The notes under the pieces are model-generated. The model made no database searches, was not told where the DNA came from, and was given only the letters and a program-made list of their open reading frames with translations. DNA of 33,886 nt. Origin: Solirubrobacterales bacterium. GTDB lineage: Bacteria; Actinomycetota; Thermoleophilia; Solirubrobacterales; 70-9. The translations under genes and the position numbers were made by a program. The number at the start of each line of letters is the position of its first letter. The stretch's first letter is position 1. This document shows positions 1 through 6,509 of this stretch, piece by piece. Location of the stretch: NCBI GenBank assembly GCA_030152805.1, contig JASLIG010000032.1:1-33886 (forward strand), read 5' to 3'.

Positions 1-448
1 TCACCACCTCCTGGGTCAGCGCCTGCATGCGCGGCCAGAGCCTGAACGGCTCGCCGACCGGCCAGGAGCGCACTTCGCGCCGCGCCAGCTCGGTCATCAT
101 CTCGGCGTCCTCGCGCATCCGCTCGCCGTGGAAGCGCGGCAACATCAGCTTGAGGCGCGCCATGTGCTCGGGCTCCTCGCTGAGCATCACCGAGTGCGCC
201 CCCAGCACCGGTTTCAGCGCCAGGTTCGGCACCCCCACGCCGAGCTCGTTGGTATCGGTCGAGAAGACCCGTTTGACGTCCTCGGGGTCGGCCAGCAGGA
301 CCCAGGTGCCGAGGTGGCGGAGGCGCAGGGTGAAGGTGTCGCCGTAGCGTTCGCGGCAGCGCTCGAGCATCGGCAGCGGCTCGCGCGCCCAGCGCAGCGA
401 CTGCAGCAAGCGGGGGGTGCGGGGACCGGGAGGAAGGGCCAACCTCAT
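1..448 (-). CDS. cytochrome P450, N-terminal part (cut by window edge)
   Basis: The minus strand stays open from an ATG at 448 to the window edge and gives 149 residues. They start with the proline-rich PPGP segment of bacterial P450s and continue with the beta-1 region (YGDTFTLRL, WVLLADPEDVKRVF) and the helix B'-C region (HSVMLSEEPEH, then LMLPRFHGERM). There is no membrane anchor, so the enzyme should be soluble and use ferredoxin-type partners. The heme-binding Cys loop and the I-helix Thr lie outside the window, so activity cannot be judged. The start overlaps the stop of the chorismate mutase gene (ATGA), with a GGGAGGG just before it, so translation is probably coupled. As the next gene of a p-aminophenylalanine-like operon it could oxidise the product (hydroxylation or N-oxidation); that role is inferred from position. 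Family assignment is firm, substrate unknown. Confidence 0.85.
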   Translation of the reverse strand, partial: MRLALPPGPRTPRLLQSLRWAREPLPMLERCRERYGDTFTLRLRHLGTWVLLADPEDVKRVFSTDTNELGVGVPNLALKPVLGAHSVMLSEEPEHMARLKLMLPRFHGERMREDAEMMTELARREVRSWPVGEPFRLWPRMQALTQEVV

Positions 449-753
449 CCCTCCCGCGTCTCGGCGGTGGGCGCGCCGTCCATCAGCTCGTCCTCGAGCT
501 TGCAGGTGGCGCCGATCAGCAGCTCGAAGAGCTCGGCGGTGAAGTCCTCGGGCAGGTTCATCGCCGCGCCGCGGGCGAGGTAACGCGCGCGCACCTCGGC
601 GACGCGCTCGGGCTGCATCATCGGGATCCCGTGCTCGCTCTTGTACTCGGCGACTTCGCGGCAGATCTGGAAGCGCTCGCCGAGCAGGTGGGCGATCTGC
701 TCGTCGATCGGATCGAGCCGCTCACGGAAGCCCACAAGCCCGTTGTCGCTCAT
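445..753 (-). CDS. papB: chorismate mutase of the PapB (4-amino-4-deoxychorismate mutase) type
   Basis: A 102-aa all-helical AroQ-fold protein. Matched by eye to E. coli chorismate mutase, R10, R27, K38 and R50 fall on Arg11, Arg28, Lys39 and Arg51. Asp48 and Glu52 are replaced by Q47 and V51. The stretch PMMQPERV and the later CKLED are, as I remember them, typical of the PapB enzymes of chloramphenicol and pristinamycin pathways, which convert 4-amino-4-deoxychorismate to 4-amino-4-deoxyprephenate; ordinary mutases usually have RE at this point. The gene overlaps the deacetylase-like gene by 4 nt at its start and the P450 gene by 4 nt at its end. With the aminodeoxychorismate synthase upstream, the natural reading is a p-aminophenylalanine route. 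The matching dehydrogenase (PapC) is not in the window. A plain chorismate mutase is the alternative. Confidence 0.85.
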   Translation of the reverse strand: MSDNGLVGFRERLDPIDEQIAHLLGERFQICREVAEYKSEHGIPMMQPERVAEVRARYLARGAAMNLPEDFTAELFELLIGATCKLEDELMDGAPTAETREG

Positions 754-1772
754 CGCGCCTCCATTCCGGTGCGCTTTATGTGGCCATGAGCCGCAAAAGG
801 CGCACCGGAAGCTGGTGGTGCGGCCCCTAGCAGGCCGGTGACGAAGGCCTCGCTGCAGGCGGCGAGGGAATCGAGGGCGTAGCCGCCCTCCTGGACCACG
901 CAGACCGGCAGGCCCGAGGCGGCGAGCAGGCGGCCGATCTCGGTGAAGATCGCCGGCTCGAAGGCCCAGGAGCCGTGCGGGTCGCCGGCGACGATGTCGT
1001 AGCCGAGCGAGACGACGAGGGCGGCGGAGTCCGCGGTGAGCGCCTCGATCGACTCGGCGACCGCCGCCAGGTAGGTCTCGGCATCGGGGCTGCCGCTGAA
1101 CTCGACTACGTGTTCGCGCTCGCTGCTGGGCTCGACCGTGCCGGCGGCGACGTTGGTGACCGGAGCGGCGTGCAGCGAGTGCAGGCTGGCGTCGGCCATC
1201 GTCGCCACGATCGCCGCCGTCCCGTTCGGGTAGTGCAGGTCGACGTCGAGGATGCCGACCGGGCGCACGCCGGCGTTGCGCAACACCTGCACCGCCGCCG
1301 CCGCGGTGTTGAGGTAGCAGTAGCCGGCGAACCAGGCCGGTCCGGCGTGATGGCCGGGCGGGCGGCAGAGCGCGTAGGTGAAGCGGTCGCCGGCGACGAG
1401 CCGCTCCGCCGCCGTCATCGCCGTGCGCACGCCCTCGCGTGCCGCCTCGACCAGGCCGGCGCTGACCGGGATGTCGGGTGGCAGGCCTGGCGGCGTCAGC
1501 TCCGGGATCACCACCGGCTCGCTCGAAACCTCGCCCAGCGCTTCCAGGTAGCCGGGCTCGTGCAGGACGCTGAGCGTCTGCTCGACGTCTTCGCTGTCGG
1601 CGTCGGCGTCGGTGGCGCGCACCCGCTCGTGGCGCAAAAGGCCGCGGCGAAGCTCCTCCATGCGGCGGCCGTCGTCGACGCCGGGCAGGATGCGACCCCC
1701 TTCCAGGATCCAGTGGGCACCGTCGTCGGCGCCGCCGCCCGCACGCTGCTCGACCAGCAGGAGCTCACTCAT
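750..1772 (-). CDS. histone deacetylase-fold / acetylpolyamine amidohydrolase-like protein
   Basis: A 340-aa zinc amidohydrolase of the arginase/deacetylase fold. Seen: RPPGHHAG with the paired His 141 and 142, DVDLHYPNGT at 176-185 with the Asp and His zinc ligands, GYDIVAGDP with the second Asp ligand, and a late GGY with the transition-state Tyr. The family removes acyl groups from amines, either lysine side chains or small molecules such as acetylpolyamines. I take the ATG at 1772; a longer frame to 1814 would run through a perfect inverted repeat and begins with an unlikely N-terminus. The gene follows a GNAT gene and overlaps the mutase gene by 4 nt. An acetylase and a deacetylase in one operon suggests an acetyl-protected intermediate; that is inference. 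Confidence 0.85.
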   Translation of the reverse strand: MSELLLVEQRAGGGADDGAHWILEGGRILPGVDDGRRMEELRRGLLRHERVRATDADADSEDVEQTLSVLHEPGYLEALGEVSSEPVVIPELTPPGLPPDIPVSAGLVEAAREGVRTAMTAAERLVAGDRFTYALCRPPGHHAGPAWFAGYCYLNTAAAAVQVLRNAGVRPVGILDVDLHYPNGTAAIVATMADASLHSLHAAPVTNVAAGTVEPSSEREHVVEFSGSPDAETYLAAVAESIEALTADSAALVVSLGYDIVAGDPHGSWAFEPAIFTEIGRLLAASGLPVCVVQEGGYALDSLAACSEAFVTGLLGAAPPASGAPFAAHGHIKRTGMEAR

Positions 1773-1790
1773 GGCGCAGCCCATCCGACT

Positions 1791-1814
1791 TTGACCCCAC
1801 CTGAGTGGGGTCAA
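1791..1814. repeat. perfect 10-bp inverted repeat with 4-nt loop
   Basis: TTGACCCCAC at 1791-1800 is exactly mirrored by GTGGGGTCAA at 1805-1814 around CTGA. It lies in the gap between the GNAT stop (1842) and the deacetylase-like start (1772), the only sizeable gap between protein genes of the operon. No T-run follows on the minus strand, so a classical terminator is unlikely. It could be an mRNA stabiliser, an attenuating hairpin, a dispersed palindromic repeat or an operator. Confidence 0.75.
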
Positions 1815-1841
1815 TCTCCGAAGCGTTGGCGCATGCCCCGA

Positions 1842-2345
1842 TCACAGCTTCCTCCGCATGCGGGGACCGAGGTGCTCGAAGCCGTTGGCGCGGTAGAAGG
1901 CCGTGGTGGCGTCGATGCGCTCGAAATCCTCGCGGGGCAGACCGACTTCGATCCGCTTGGCGCCGGCCGCGCGGGCGAGCTCGCAGTAAGCGTCGATCAG
2001 GTCGCGGCCGATGGCGCGGCTGCGCCACTCGGGGTGGACCCAGAGATCCTGGATCGTGCCGTAGCGACCTGGCACGTGGATCGCGTGCTGCCAGCTGGCG
2101 GCGAGGACCCCCACGATGCCGTCCCCGCCCCCCGCCTCCGCCACCAGCAGGGCACCCATCTCCTTGTCCCTGGCAAGCTCCGCCGTCGCCTGCTCCAGCT
2201 CGGCCGTCGCCGGCCCGCCGCCGCTCAGCTCGACCAGCAGTTGGGAGACCGCCGCGGCGACCGCGTTCGCGTCCTCGGGCGTGGCCTCCCGCACGCGCCA
2301 CTCGCTCGCTGCCAGGCCGGTTTCCGTTTCCGGCGTGGCCTCCAT
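1842..2345 (-). CDS. GNAT family N-acetyltransferase
   Basis: A 167-aa single-domain GNAT protein. Visible are a first strand/helix (WRVREATPEDANAVAAAV), the strand-4 segment YGTIQDLWVHPEWRSRAIG with the acetyl-CoA pyrophosphate loop (R-S-R-A-I-G), and the closing TAFYRANGFEHLG typical of the family. It transfers an acetyl group from acetyl-CoA to an amine; the substrate is not readable. Start and stop codons of this gene and the synthase gene upstream overlap as TGATG, so translation is coupled. In this operon it may acetylate an aminoaryl intermediate, a product (self-protection) or an aminoacylated species. These are guesses from context. Confidence 0.85.
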   Translation of the reverse strand: MEATPETETGLAASEWRVREATPEDANAVAAAVSQLLVELSGGGPATAELEQATAELARDKEMGALLVAEAGGGDGIVGVLAASWQHAIHVPGRYGTIQDLWVHPEWRSRAIGRDLIDAYCELARAAGAKRIEVGLPREDFERIDATTAFYRANGFEHLGPRMRRKL

Positions 2346-4513
2346 CAGGCCACCTTCTCCGCCCGCGCTCGCGCCGGCTCCAGCTCAACGCTCCAGGCGT
2401 CGGGCGAGTCGCTGCCTGTGACGGTGCGGGCGATCGCCGCCATCGGCGCCCGCGCCTTGAGCAGGATCTCGTCGAACTCGTCTTCGGGGTCGGACTGCAT
2501 CACGATCGCGCCGCCGGCGCCGATCGTCGTCCGCCCCGGGCGCAGCACGATCGTGCGGATGACGATGCTGAGGTCCATCACGCCGTCGAGGCCGAAGTAG
2601 CCGATCGCGCCGGAGTAGACGCCGCGCGCCTCATCCTCGAGGTCGTCGATGATCTCCATCGTGCGCAGCTTTGGCGCGCCGGTCATCGAACCGCCGGGGA
2701 AGCAGGCGCGGGTGAGCTCGGCGGCGGATCTTCCGACCGGCAAGCGACCCTCGACGGTCGAGATCAGCTGGTGCACGGTCGCGTAGTCCTCGACGACCAT
2801 CAGCTCGGGGACGGCGACGCTGCCGACCTCGCAGACGATGCCGAGGTCGTTGCGCAGCAGGTCGACGATCATCAGGTGCTCGGCGTAGGTCTTTTCGTCG
2901 TTGGTCAGCTCGGCCTTCAGCGCCGCGTCCTCGGCGGGGTCGGCGGAGCGTTTCGTCGTCCCCTTGATCGGTCGCGCCTCGACCCGGCGCTCGCGGTCGA
3001 CCGAGAGGAAGCGCTCCGGCGAGGAGCTGACCACGGCGACCTCGCCCAGCTTCAGGTAGGCGGCGAAGGGCGCCCGGTTGCTGCGGCGCAGGTTGCGGTA
3101 GAGGTCGAACGGGTCGGGACTTGCCGCGGTCGAGATCTGGTCGGTGAGGCAGACCTCGTAGGACTCGCCGGCGGCGAGTTCGGCCTGCGATCGCAGGATG
3201 TCGGCCAGGTACTGCTCGCGACCGCGACCGCAGTCGAAGCTCACGTGGGCGCCCGTGGGCTCGCCGAAGGCCGGATCGGCGAGACTGGGCTGGGTCGGCG
3301 GATCGGCGAGCAGTTCGCGCACGAGCGCCTCCGCAGCGTCGAGCCAGCGCTCGATCGCCGCCTCCTCCTCGCCGGGCCCGTCGACCGCGAGCACGTGGGT
3401 GAGGTGGGCGACGTGATCGACGGCGACGAGGCGGTTGGCGAACATCAACACCGCGTCAGGGACGTCTGAGCTGTGCTCGTTGGGGGCGCCGCAGTCGGCC
3501 TTGCACTCGTAGCCGATGTAGCCGACGAAGCCGCCGAGCAGGTTGGGCGCGATCTCCTCGGGCGTCTCGATCGCCCGCTTGGCCAGCTCGCGGTCGAGCA
3601 CCTCGAAGATCGAGCCGCGCTCGATCGCGGTGGCACCGGCGCGCTCGATCCGCACTGCGCCCTCCTCTACGTCGTACTCCAGCACGCAGCGCCCCTCGCC
3701 GGCGCTGGTGCCCATGTAGGAGCTCTGGGCGAGCCGGGTCGGCGCGTCGGCGCTGTCGAGCCAGAAGGCGTGCTCCTCGCCGGCGAAGAGCCGTTCGAAG
3801 ATCGCCTCGGTCGAGGCCTCGCCGGGGATCGTGCGCATCCGCAGCCGCGTGTCGGACACGCCGGCCCTGGGCGCGGCGTGGGCTTGGCGCAGGGCGCTGG
3901 CCGGGCGCTTCCTCGCCGGCCCCCGCGACGGCTCTTTGCGCTCGCGCGCCAGCGCGTAGAAGTTCTCGACCAGCCTGGCACCGTGATCGGTGGCGATCGA
4001 CTCGGGGTGGAACTGCACGCCCCACATCGGCCGGCTGCGGTGTTCGATCCCCATCACGACGCCGTCGTCGGCCCAGGCGCAGACGTTGCCGTCGGGTCCC
4101 ATGCCGGTGATCGCCAGCGAGTGGTAGCGGACGACGGGAAACCCCTGCGGGATGCCATCGAAGAGTCCGGCCCCTTCGTGGAAGATCCTGCTGAGCCGGC
4201 CGTGCATCGCCTCGGGCGCGCTCGAGACCTGGCCTTCGAGCACGTTGCCGAGGCCCTGGTGGCCGAGGCAGATGCCGAGCACCGGGATCTCGCTAAAGCG
4301 CAGGATGTCGTCGCAGACGCAGAAGTCGTGCCAGCGCCGCGGCGTCCCCGGCCCGGGCGAGAGCACGATCGCGTCGAAGTCCCAGCGCTCCAGCGCCCGC
4401 CAGGAGACCGCGTCGTTGTCGACCACGATCGGCTCCTCGCCGGAGACGCCGGCCAGCAGGTGAAAGACGTTGTAGGTGTAGGAGTCGTGGTTGTCGACGA
4501 GCAGCGTCCTCAT
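2345..4513 (-). CDS. papA: fused aminodeoxychorismate synthase (PabA-PabB type)
   Basis: A 722-aa two-domain enzyme. Residues 1-190 are a class I glutamine amidotransferase with PGPGTP, the nucleophile Cys82 in GICLGHQG, and His169/Glu171 in FHPES. After a linker rich in Arg and Ala (about 190-230), residues 235-715 form the chorismate-binding domain, with PIKGT at 515-519, DLLRNDLG, and GSMTGAPK. The Lys of PIKGT marks aminodeoxychorismate synthases; anthranilate synthases have Ala here. The reaction is chorismate plus glutamine to 4-amino-4-deoxychorismate. Fused forms occur in folate synthesis and in antibiotic pathways. The start has a good AGAGGTG site 8 nt upstream. No aminodeoxychorismate lyase (PabC) is present, but a PapB-type mutase is, which favours p-aminophenylalanine over folate. 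Confidence 0.93.
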   Translation of the reverse strand: MRTLLVDNHDSYTYNVFHLLAGVSGEEPIVVDNDAVSWRALERWDFDAIVLSPGPGTPRRWHDFCVCDDILRFSEIPVLGICLGHQGLGNVLEGQVSSAPEAMHGRLSRIFHEGAGLFDGIPQGFPVVRYHSLAITGMGPDGNVCAWADDGVVMGIEHRSRPMWGVQFHPESIATDHGARLVENFYALARERKEPSRGPARKRPASALRQAHAAPRAGVSDTRLRMRTIPGEASTEAIFERLFAGEEHAFWLDSADAPTRLAQSSYMGTSAGEGRCVLEYDVEEGAVRIERAGATAIERGSIFEVLDRELAKRAIETPEEIAPNLLGGFVGYIGYECKADCGAPNEHSSDVPDAVLMFANRLVAVDHVAHLTHVLAVDGPGEEEAAIERWLDAAEALVRELLADPPTQPSLADPAFGEPTGAHVSFDCGRGREQYLADILRSQAELAAGESYEVCLTDQISTAASPDPFDLYRNLRRSNRAPFAAYLKLGEVAVVSSSPERFLSVDRERRVEARPIKGTTKRSADPAEDAALKAELTNDEKTYAEHLMIVDLLRNDLGIVCEVGSVAVPELMVVEDYATVHQLISTVEGRLPVGRSAAELTRACFPGGSMTGAPKLRTMEIIDDLEDEARGVYSGAIGYFGLDGVMDLSIVIRTIVLRPGRTTIGAGGAIVMQSDPEDEFDEILLKARAPMAAIARTVTGSDSPDAWSVELEPARARAEKVA

Positions 4514-4538
4514 CTCACACCTCTCGTTCGCGCCCCGC

Positions 4539-6209
4539 TCATCGCACCGTCTCCAGCCCCAGGCCGCGGGCGCCCTGCGCCAGCGCCGCCTGGATCGCCT
4601 CCTGCACGTGGGGCTCGCGGTCGGCCTCCAGGTACCAGCGCGAGAGGTGGGCGACGTACTTGGCGAGCGGGCTGACGTCGAGCCGCTCGACCGCCTGCTG
4701 CAGGTGGCGCCTGTACATCTCCGACTGGATCACGGCGAAGCGGTAGTCGGGGTCCTGGGCGGGCTCGGGCGGCGCGGCGGCGGAGCCGTCGCCGTTGTGA
4801 GCGCGGGCGCGGGCCAGGTCCCAACCGAGGCTCTGCTCCTCCCGCAAGAGCTTCTCCGGTTCGAAATCAAGCGGTTTGGTGTTGGTGTGCATGAGGAAGT
4901 AGCCGAGCGCGACCTGCGGCACGATCGCTTCCGCGGCGGGATGGCGGCGGCGCACCTCGACCCGGTCTTCGGCGTCCATCGCCTCCTCGATCCACTCCGC
5001 CAGCTCGTCGATCAGGAGTGCGTTGCGCTTGCTCGAAGAGACGGACTCGCTCTGTTTGGAGACCATCCCGTGGAAGACGTCGTGGGCGGGGTGGTTGATG
5101 TCGGCGCCCGCCCCCTTCTCCATCATCTGGTCCATCAGCTGGCGGCGGCAGGTGACGTGGGCGACCCACTCGAGGCCGCAGACCTGGATCGAGGTCGTGC
5201 CTTCAAGGCCCGGCGCGGCCATCCAGTAGGCGAGCGCCCGCATGTGCTGGGTGGGCAGGCCGTCGGCGCGCAGCAGCGGCATTTCCTCCAGCTCCTCGCG
5301 GTCGGTCAGGTAGATCACGGCGCCGTCGGGGCGGCGCTGCAGCATGCCGTGCTCGAGGCCGAGGTTGGAGAGTTCGGCGACCTCGGGCAAGAAGTCGGAC
5401 TCGAAGAAGACGCGGTCGAAGGAGATGCCGAGCCGGGCGAGCGTCTTGCGCTGGCCGGAGATCACCCAGGCGCGGGTCTTCGACCAGAGCTCGATCGCCT
5501 CCTGGTCACCGTCGAGCACCCGCTGCAGCAGCTCGTCGGCGCTGTCGTGGTGGACATCGACCTCACGGGTCAGCGAGCTGGCTGGGTTGTCGTCGCGGCC
5601 GGTCAGCGAGGGCCCCGTCTTCACGTACTCGGCGTAGCAGGCGCCGACGAAGTGGTCGCTCTTCTCACCGTTGTCGAGCGAGGACTGCGTGTGGCGGCCG
5701 CTCTTGACCACCCCCGCCATCGCCTCGCCCATGCTGCGGCCGACGTCGCAGATGATGCTGCGCCGCTCGACCTTGCCGCCCGCCTCGCCGAGGGCCGAGC
5801 CGAGCGCGTTGCCGAGCGCCAGGTTGCGCAGGTGGCCGATGTGCAGCGCCTTGGTCGAGTTTGCGTCCCAGAAGTTGAGCGCGAAGCGGCGCCCGGCGGC
5901 GAGGTCGGAATGGGGCCGCTCGCCCGCCTCCCCCGCGACGAGCGACGCGCCGGTCGCTTCGATCCAGTCGCTGGCGAGCGTCGCCTGCACCTGCCTGCCG
6001 TCACGGTCGACGCTCTGCACCCAGGGCTCGCGTTCGATCCGCTCCAGCGCCTCGATCGCCTCGGCGTCCTCGCGCCAGCCCTCGACCCGCGGCACCAGCA
6101 TCAGGTCGTGGTCGCCCTGCGGCTGGTAGGGCGCCCGCGCCGCCCACAGCGGCCGGCCCGCGCCGCCGGTGGAAATCTCGTCTAGTTGGTCAAAGAGGTT
6201 GCTCGCCAT
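4539..6209 (-). CDS. divergent arginyl-tRNA synthetase-like protein
   Basis: A 556-aa class I synthetase of the ArgRS group. Seen: an N-terminal extension (1-105), the HIGH motif as ALHIGHLRNLALGNALG at about 120-135, the following Rossmann part (IICDVGRSMGEAM), a late-fold GLEWVAHVTCRRQL, a KMSKS-like SSSKRNALLIDEL, and a C-terminal DALR-type anticodon-binding domain (YRFAVIQSEMYRRHL to the end). Housekeeping ArgRS usually has an ANPTGPLHVGH-type motif; here it is DANSTKALHIGH, and many core residues differ. It therefore looks like a specialised paralogue that keeps both the ATP-binding motifs and an anticodon domain. It starts 31 nt after an unusual tRNA on the same strand and leads an operon with papA/papB-like genes. 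Possible jobs are charging that tRNA, self-resistance, or supplying aminoacyl-tRNA to a biosynthetic step. Only the family assignment is firm. Confidence 0.85.
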   Translation of the reverse strand: MASNLFDQLDEISTGGAGRPLWAARAPYQPQGDHDLMLVPRVEGWREDAEAIEALERIEREPWVQSVDRDGRQVQATLASDWIEATGASLVAGEAGERPHSDLAAGRRFALNFWDANSTKALHIGHLRNLALGNALGSALGEAGGKVERRSIICDVGRSMGEAMAGVVKSGRHTQSSLDNGEKSDHFVGACYAEYVKTGPSLTGRDDNPASSLTREVDVHHDSADELLQRVLDGDQEAIELWSKTRAWVISGQRKTLARLGISFDRVFFESDFLPEVAELSNLGLEHGMLQRRPDGAVIYLTDREELEEMPLLRADGLPTQHMRALAYWMAAPGLEGTTSIQVCGLEWVAHVTCRRQLMDQMMEKGAGADINHPAHDVFHGMVSKQSESVSSSKRNALLIDELAEWIEEAMDAEDRVEVRRRHPAAEAIVPQVALGYFLMHTNTKPLDFEPEKLLREEQSLGWDLARARAHNGDGSAAAPPEPAQDPDYRFAVIQSEMYRRHLQQAVERLDVSPLAKYVAHLSRWYLEADREPHVQEAIQAALAQGARGLGLETVR

Positions 6210-6240
6210 AGCCGGTCACCGGTTCCTTGTTGGTTTCCGA

Positions 6241-6313
6241 TGCACCAGCCGGGGCTCGAACCCGGATCTCCGGCTTTTAAGGCCGGCCCTTTGACCGATT
6301 AAGGCACTGGTGC
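6241..6313 (-). tRNA. class I tRNA with anticodon UAA (identity unclear)
   Basis: A complete 73-nt cloverleaf. The acceptor pairs GCACCAG with CTGGTGC, with A73. U8 G9 follow, then a D-stem CCTT/AAGG with G18 G19 in the loop, an anticodon stem CCGGC/GCCGG with loop CTTAAAA, a 4-nt variable loop AGAT, and a T-arm CCGGG-TTCGAGC-CCCGG. No CCA is encoded. The anticodon U34 A35 A36 reads UUA, a leucine codon, yet bacterial leucine tRNAs are class II with a long variable arm, which this one lacks. It also lacks the C35 expected of arginine tRNAs. The anticodon stem resembles tRNA-Gln/Glu types. It is co-directional with the ArgRS-like gene, 31 nt away, with only an 11-nt palindrome (6212-6222) between, so the two are probably co-transcribed. 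Confidence 0.88.
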
Positions 6314-6494
6314 GCTATGGGTGGGGCTCCTCCCTTTGAAGCTCCCTGAGGTCCCTCTCCCTGGGTCCCCTTGAATGTCTGATCGCTCCAGATTTTTCGG
6401 GCATCGTAGCAACTCCAGACGTACCGGAATACGCACGTTGCGAGGTCCTAGGTCGAAATATCCTCAAATTCCGCTTTACGCTCGAAAATTCCGA

Positions 6495-6500
6495 TATAGA
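6495..6500 (+). promoter_or_regulatory. likely -10 box for a leaderless mRNA
   Basis: TATAGA ends 9 nt before the ATG at 6510. A start of transcription at the usual distance would fall at or just before the A of the start codon, and no ribosome-binding site precedes the ATG. No convincing -35 box was seen. The gap 6314-6509 is otherwise non-coding and unusually A/T-rich near its right end; it must also hold the promoter of the tRNA operon on the other strand. Confidence 0.45.
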
Positions 6501-6509
6501 TCTCGACCG

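Noticed and set aside
975..2600. Long plus-strand open frames opposite the papA/deacetylase region (also 1805-3469, 4491-6185, 11081-13726, 20105-21787)
   Set aside because: They are antisense shadows of GC-rich genes on the other strand; their translations have no family motifs and are Arg/Gly/Ala-rich.
2345..4513. Anthranilate synthase (TrpE-TrpG fusion)
   Set aside because: The PIKGT motif with Lys517 is that of aminodeoxychorismate synthase, and no trp genes are nearby.
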